A DNA stretch of 6,056 nt. It comes from Alloprevotella sp. (GTDB lineage Bacteria; Bacteroidota; Bacteroidia; Bacteroidales; Bacteroidaceae). The notes under the pieces were generated by a model that saw nothing but the letters and a program-made list of their open reading frames with translations, searched no databases and was not told the DNA's origin. The position numbers were made by a program, and so were the translations under genes. Below, piece after piece: positions 5,351-6,056 of this stretch. The stretch's first letter is position 1, and each line of letters begins with the position of its first letter. The stretch spans positions 1-6,056 of the forward strand of contig JABZGM010000128.1 of the NCBI GenBank assembly GCA_015259235.1, read 5' to 3'.

Positions 5351-6056
5351 TTAATCTTCGATGGTTACTTGAATTTTCAGATCTTGTACGGGGCGATCAG
5401 CCATGCCAGTGTCGACACTTTGCAGCTTTTCCACTACATCAAGCCCTTGTGTCACTTCTCCAAATACGGTGTACTGACCATCAAGGAAGGGAGTACCACC
5501 AATTTCTTCATATACTTGGTACATTTCTTCATTAAATAGTGGAGCTTTAGTTTTCAATTCCTGTTGAGCTTGTTGTACCAATCGTTCTTGCAAGGTTGCC
5601 AACCCCTCGCGGTCACGACTACGTCGCAAGTTCATAATTTCGTCTTTGTGGGAAGCGGCTAAAGCATTAAACTTTTGTTGCTCCATCTGTTGGAGCATTT
5701 GCTTCTCCAGTTGTTTCAACTTTGACTTATTATAGGTTTGTCCCCAAACGATATAAAATTGACTTCCACTAGATTCTCGGTTGGGGTTCATTTCATCTCC
5801 CATACGCGCTGCTGCTATTGCACCACGCTTGTGATACAAGCCTGTAACAATTTCGGCTGGCAAGGTATAGCCAGGGCCACCTGTGCCAAGCATTTGTTCT
5901 GGTGCTGCTTCTCTACTATCAGGATCTCCACCTTGAATCATAAAATTCTCTATGACGCGGTGAAACAGAGTGCCATTATAAAAGCCCTCCTGTGCCAATT
6001 TCAGAAAATTATCACGGTGAATAGGCGTTTCATCATAGAGACGCACTTTAATATCA
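5351..6056 (-). CDS. Cyclophilin-type peptidyl-prolyl cis-trans isomerase with helical insertion (5' end missing)
   Basis: Cyclophilins catalyse cis-trans isomerisation of proline peptide bonds and help folding. The frame stays open to the right edge: the first visible residues are DIKVRLYDETPIHRDNF, so the GTG at 6046 is an internal Val codon and the true start lies beyond the window. Numbering from that Asp, FHRVIENFMIQGGDP (31-45) contains the expected active-site Arg33, Phe38 and Gln41. GSQFYIV (97-103) and PFLDGQYTVFGEV (189-201) are the other family blocks. Between them lie about 80 extra residues, rich in Gln, Lys, Leu and Glu and probably alpha-helical, where human CypA has only a short link. 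Any signal peptide or lipobox would be outside the window, so the compartment is unknown. The next gene starts 33 bp after the stop. Confidence 0.92.
   Translation of the reverse strand, partial: DIKVRLYDETPIHRDNFLKLAQEGFYNGTLFHRVIENFMIQGGDPDSREAAPEQMLGTGGPGYTLPAEIVTGLYHKRGAIAAARMGDEMNPNRESSGSQFYIVWGQTYNKSKLKQLEKQMLQQMEQQKFNALAASHKDEIMNLRRSRDREGLATLQERLVQQAQQELKTKAPLFNEEMYQVYEEIGGTPFLDGQYTVFGEVTQGLDVVEKLQSVDTGMADRPVQDLKIQVTIED

Noticed and set aside
5351..6046. GTG at 6046 as the start of the isomerase
   Set aside because: Asp-Ile-Lys in the same frame precede it and fit the first strand of cyclophilins, so the gene continues past the window edge.

Overview
The window looks like an ordinary chromosomal housekeeping segment from a Bacteroidota bacterium, most likely order Bacteroidales (Prevotella/Bacteroides-like). 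Four things point there. The F-type ATP synthase genes run atpD, atpC, a small membrane protein, then atpB, instead of the common atpIBEFHAGDC order. Subunit a starts with a cleavable signal peptide and subunit epsilon is very short. No start codon has a clear Shine-Dalgarno sequence. The tRNA gene does not encode its CCA end. Family assignments were made by reading the translations, without a database search.

Every supported gene lies on the minus strand, so transcription runs from the right end of the window to the left. In that order they are: (1) a cyclophilin-type peptidyl-prolyl isomerase cut by the right edge, with a long helical insertion; (2) 33 bp later, an RmlD-like NAD(P)-binding short-chain reductase/epimerase; (3) after a 95-bp gap with inverted repeats, a HAD-family phosphoglycolate phosphatase (gph-like); (4) after a 205-bp gap, tRNA-Gly with anticodon CCC; (5) 34 bp after the tRNA, an ATP-type 6-phosphofructokinase (pfkA); (6) 17 bp later, atpD (F1 beta); (7) 5 bp later, atpC (F1 epsilon); (8) overlapping by 4 bp, a four-helix membrane protein that sits where an AtpI-like assembly factor might be expected; (9) 9 bp later, the start of atpB (F0 subunit a), cut by the left edge.

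The tight spacing from pfkA through atpB suggests one transcriptional unit joining the committed step of glycolysis to the ATP synthase. The isomerase and reductase form a second likely unit, and gph is probably a single gene. No mobile element, CRISPR array, phage gene or evident new defence or biosynthetic system was found. The points most worth a second look are the pfkA-atp linkage, the Asp-to-Asn change in the Mg-binding motif of PfkA, the tRNA placed immediately before pfkA, and the uncharacterised membrane protein inside the atp cluster.
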